The notes beneath the pieces were generated by a model. That model had not been told where the DNA came from, did not search any database, and worked only from the letters and a program-made list of their open reading frames with translations. Positions 14,087 through 14,797 of a stretch of 14,797 nucleotides of DNA are shown here, piece by piece. Source of the DNA: Pelobacter sp. UBA6812 (GTDB lineage Bacteria; Desulfobacterota; Desulfuromonadia; Desulfuromonadales; Syntrophotaleaceae); assembly GCA_002452265.1 (NCBI GenBank), contig DKEW01000076.1, positions 1 to 14,797 of the forward strand, written 5' to 3'. Positions within the stretch are counted from its first letter, which is position 1; the number at the start of each line of letters is the position of its first letter. The position numbers and the translations under genes were made by a program.

Positions 14087-14797
14087 GATCTCTCCCGGGG
14101 ATGAGTTGATGGAGTTTCTGGTAAAAGGATTTTTCATCGAAAAAGCGCAGCGACAGGGGCACCTGGTAGCAGGGAATGGCAAAATCGCCCGCGTCGAGCT
14201 TGACGGCGTCTTTTTCGGTGGTGATCAGGTAGTCGGCACCACGGGACAGCGCGTCCAGTCGCTCTCGTAACTGTGCATCATAAACCACATGGTCGGACAG
14301 GGCAAGGGTTTCAACGAGGCGGAGCCCCTGCTGATCTAGTTCGGCAAAGAAGGCATCCGGGGTGGCGATACCGGCAAAGGCCACGCCTTTCTGCCCGATG
14401 AGGCGTGACAGGGGGACGACTTCGCCGGCAAGGCTGATGACCTCTGCGGCCAGCATGTGCCGGCTGGGAAAAATGGATTTTCCCGGCGGAAACAGGGGTG
14501 AGAGTTGAGGGATGGAGCGTTCCTGACAACGGGTGAGAACCAGCAGGTCGGCTCGTTTCAGGGCACGGGGAAATTCGCGTAGCAAGCCGGCAGGAAGAAC
14601 CTGTCCGTTGCCAAAGGGCTTGCGGCCGTCAAGCAGAACGATATCGACATCGCGCTGAACAGCGAGATGCTGAAAACCGTCATCGAGGATAATCAGATCG
14701 GCCTGGTGGCGCTCCACGGCAGTACGAACACCCTCAGCCCTTTTGCGGGCGACAAGAACCAGCGCCTGCGGGTTTCGCCGGGCCAGCAGAAAGGGCT
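14073..14797 (-). CDS. lpxK: Tetraacyldisaccharide 4'-kinase, C-terminal part
   Basis: The last 240 codons of LpxK; the beginning, with the ATP-binding P-loop, lies beyond the right edge. LpxK phosphorylates the 4' position of the tetraacyldisaccharide 1-phosphate lipid A precursor at the inner face of the cytoplasmic membrane. Evidence: the frame runs in from the edge as PFLLARRNPQALVLVARKRAEG and reaches the hallmark ADLIILDDGFQHLAVQRDVDIVLLDG, where DDGFQH carries the catalytic acidic pair. Then come PAGLLREFPRALKRAD, AFAGIATPDAFF and the late TTEKDAVKL motif. A GTG at 14717 could look like a start but cuts into the conserved part and should be ignored. It overlaps the trm112-like gene by 14 bases, consistent with one transcript entering from the right. 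Confidence 0.95.
   Translation of the reverse strand, partial: PFLLARRNPQALVLVARKRAEGVRTAVERHQADLIILDDGFQHLAVQRDVDIVLLDGRKPFGNGQVLPAGLLREFPRALKRADLLVLTRCQERSIPQLSPLFPPGKSIFPSRHMLAAEVISLAGEVVPLSRLIGQKGVAFAGIATPDAFFAELDQQGLRLVETLALSDHVVYDAQLRERLDALSRGADYLITTEKDAVKLDAGDFAIPCYQVPLSLRFFDEKSFYQKLHQLIPGRDHAPE

Noticed and set aside
14087..14182. Upstream extension of the trm112-like gene to an earlier ATG
   Set aside because: The extra 32 residues match nothing in the family and overlap lpxK further; the ATG at 14086 has a good ribosome site and the normal Trm112 start.
1..14797. CRISPR arrays, tRNA or rRNA genes, insertion sequences, phage or defence genes
   Set aside because: I looked for regular repeats, cloverleaf-type sequences, transposase motifs and defence-type domains and saw none; the window is almost fully occupied by LPS genes.

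Overview
The window is a chromosomal lipopolysaccharide (LPS) lipid A/core assembly locus of a Gram-negative bacterium. The genes lpxK, a Trm112/YcaR-type gene, waaF, gmhA, a two-domain hldE and a Kdo-kinase gene all make or modify lipid A, Kdo or heptose. Gene content and moderately high GC fit a member of the Desulfuromonadia (Geobacter/Desulfuromonas/Pelobacter relatives). That placement is an inference from gene organisation, not a search result.

Layout, left to right. Minus strand, 1-972: a single open frame joining a KdkA-type Kdo kinase to the start of a GmhB heptose bisphosphatase, cut by the window edge. Plus strand, 954-4077: a family 9 glycosyltransferase that overlaps the 5' end of the previous gene head to head, then a membrane-anchored LTA-synthase/phosphoglycerol-transferase-like enzyme behind its own -10 box and a perfect 17-bp palindrome. 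Minus strand, 7109 down to 4103: the coupled operon gmhA - unknown 318-aa protein - hldE, with a good sigma70-type promoter in the 208-bp divergent gap. Plus strand, 7318-8409: a lone GT4 glycosyltransferase. Minus strand, 14797 down to 8436: a long run lpxK (partial) - trm112-like - waaF - GT4 - O-antigen ligase-like - GT4 - GT2. Its last two genes are strikingly AT-rich.

How they fit together: LpxK finishes lipid A. The KdkA domain phosphorylates the first Kdo. GmhA, the two HldE domains and the GmhB domain supply four steps of ADP-heptose synthesis; the HldD epimerase is not in the window. WaaF and the second GT9 enzyme add heptoses. The four GT4/GT2 enzymes extend the outer core, the ligase-like protein would attach O-antigen, and the sulfatase-fold enzyme may add a phospho-substituent.

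Most notable observations: the kdkA-gmhB gene fusion; the head-to-head 5' overlap; a G10 tract near the start of one GT4 gene, where gain or loss of one base truncates the protein (candidate phase-variable outer core); an unrecognised 318-aa protein coupled to heptose synthesis; and the operator-like palindrome ahead of the LTA-synthase-like gene.
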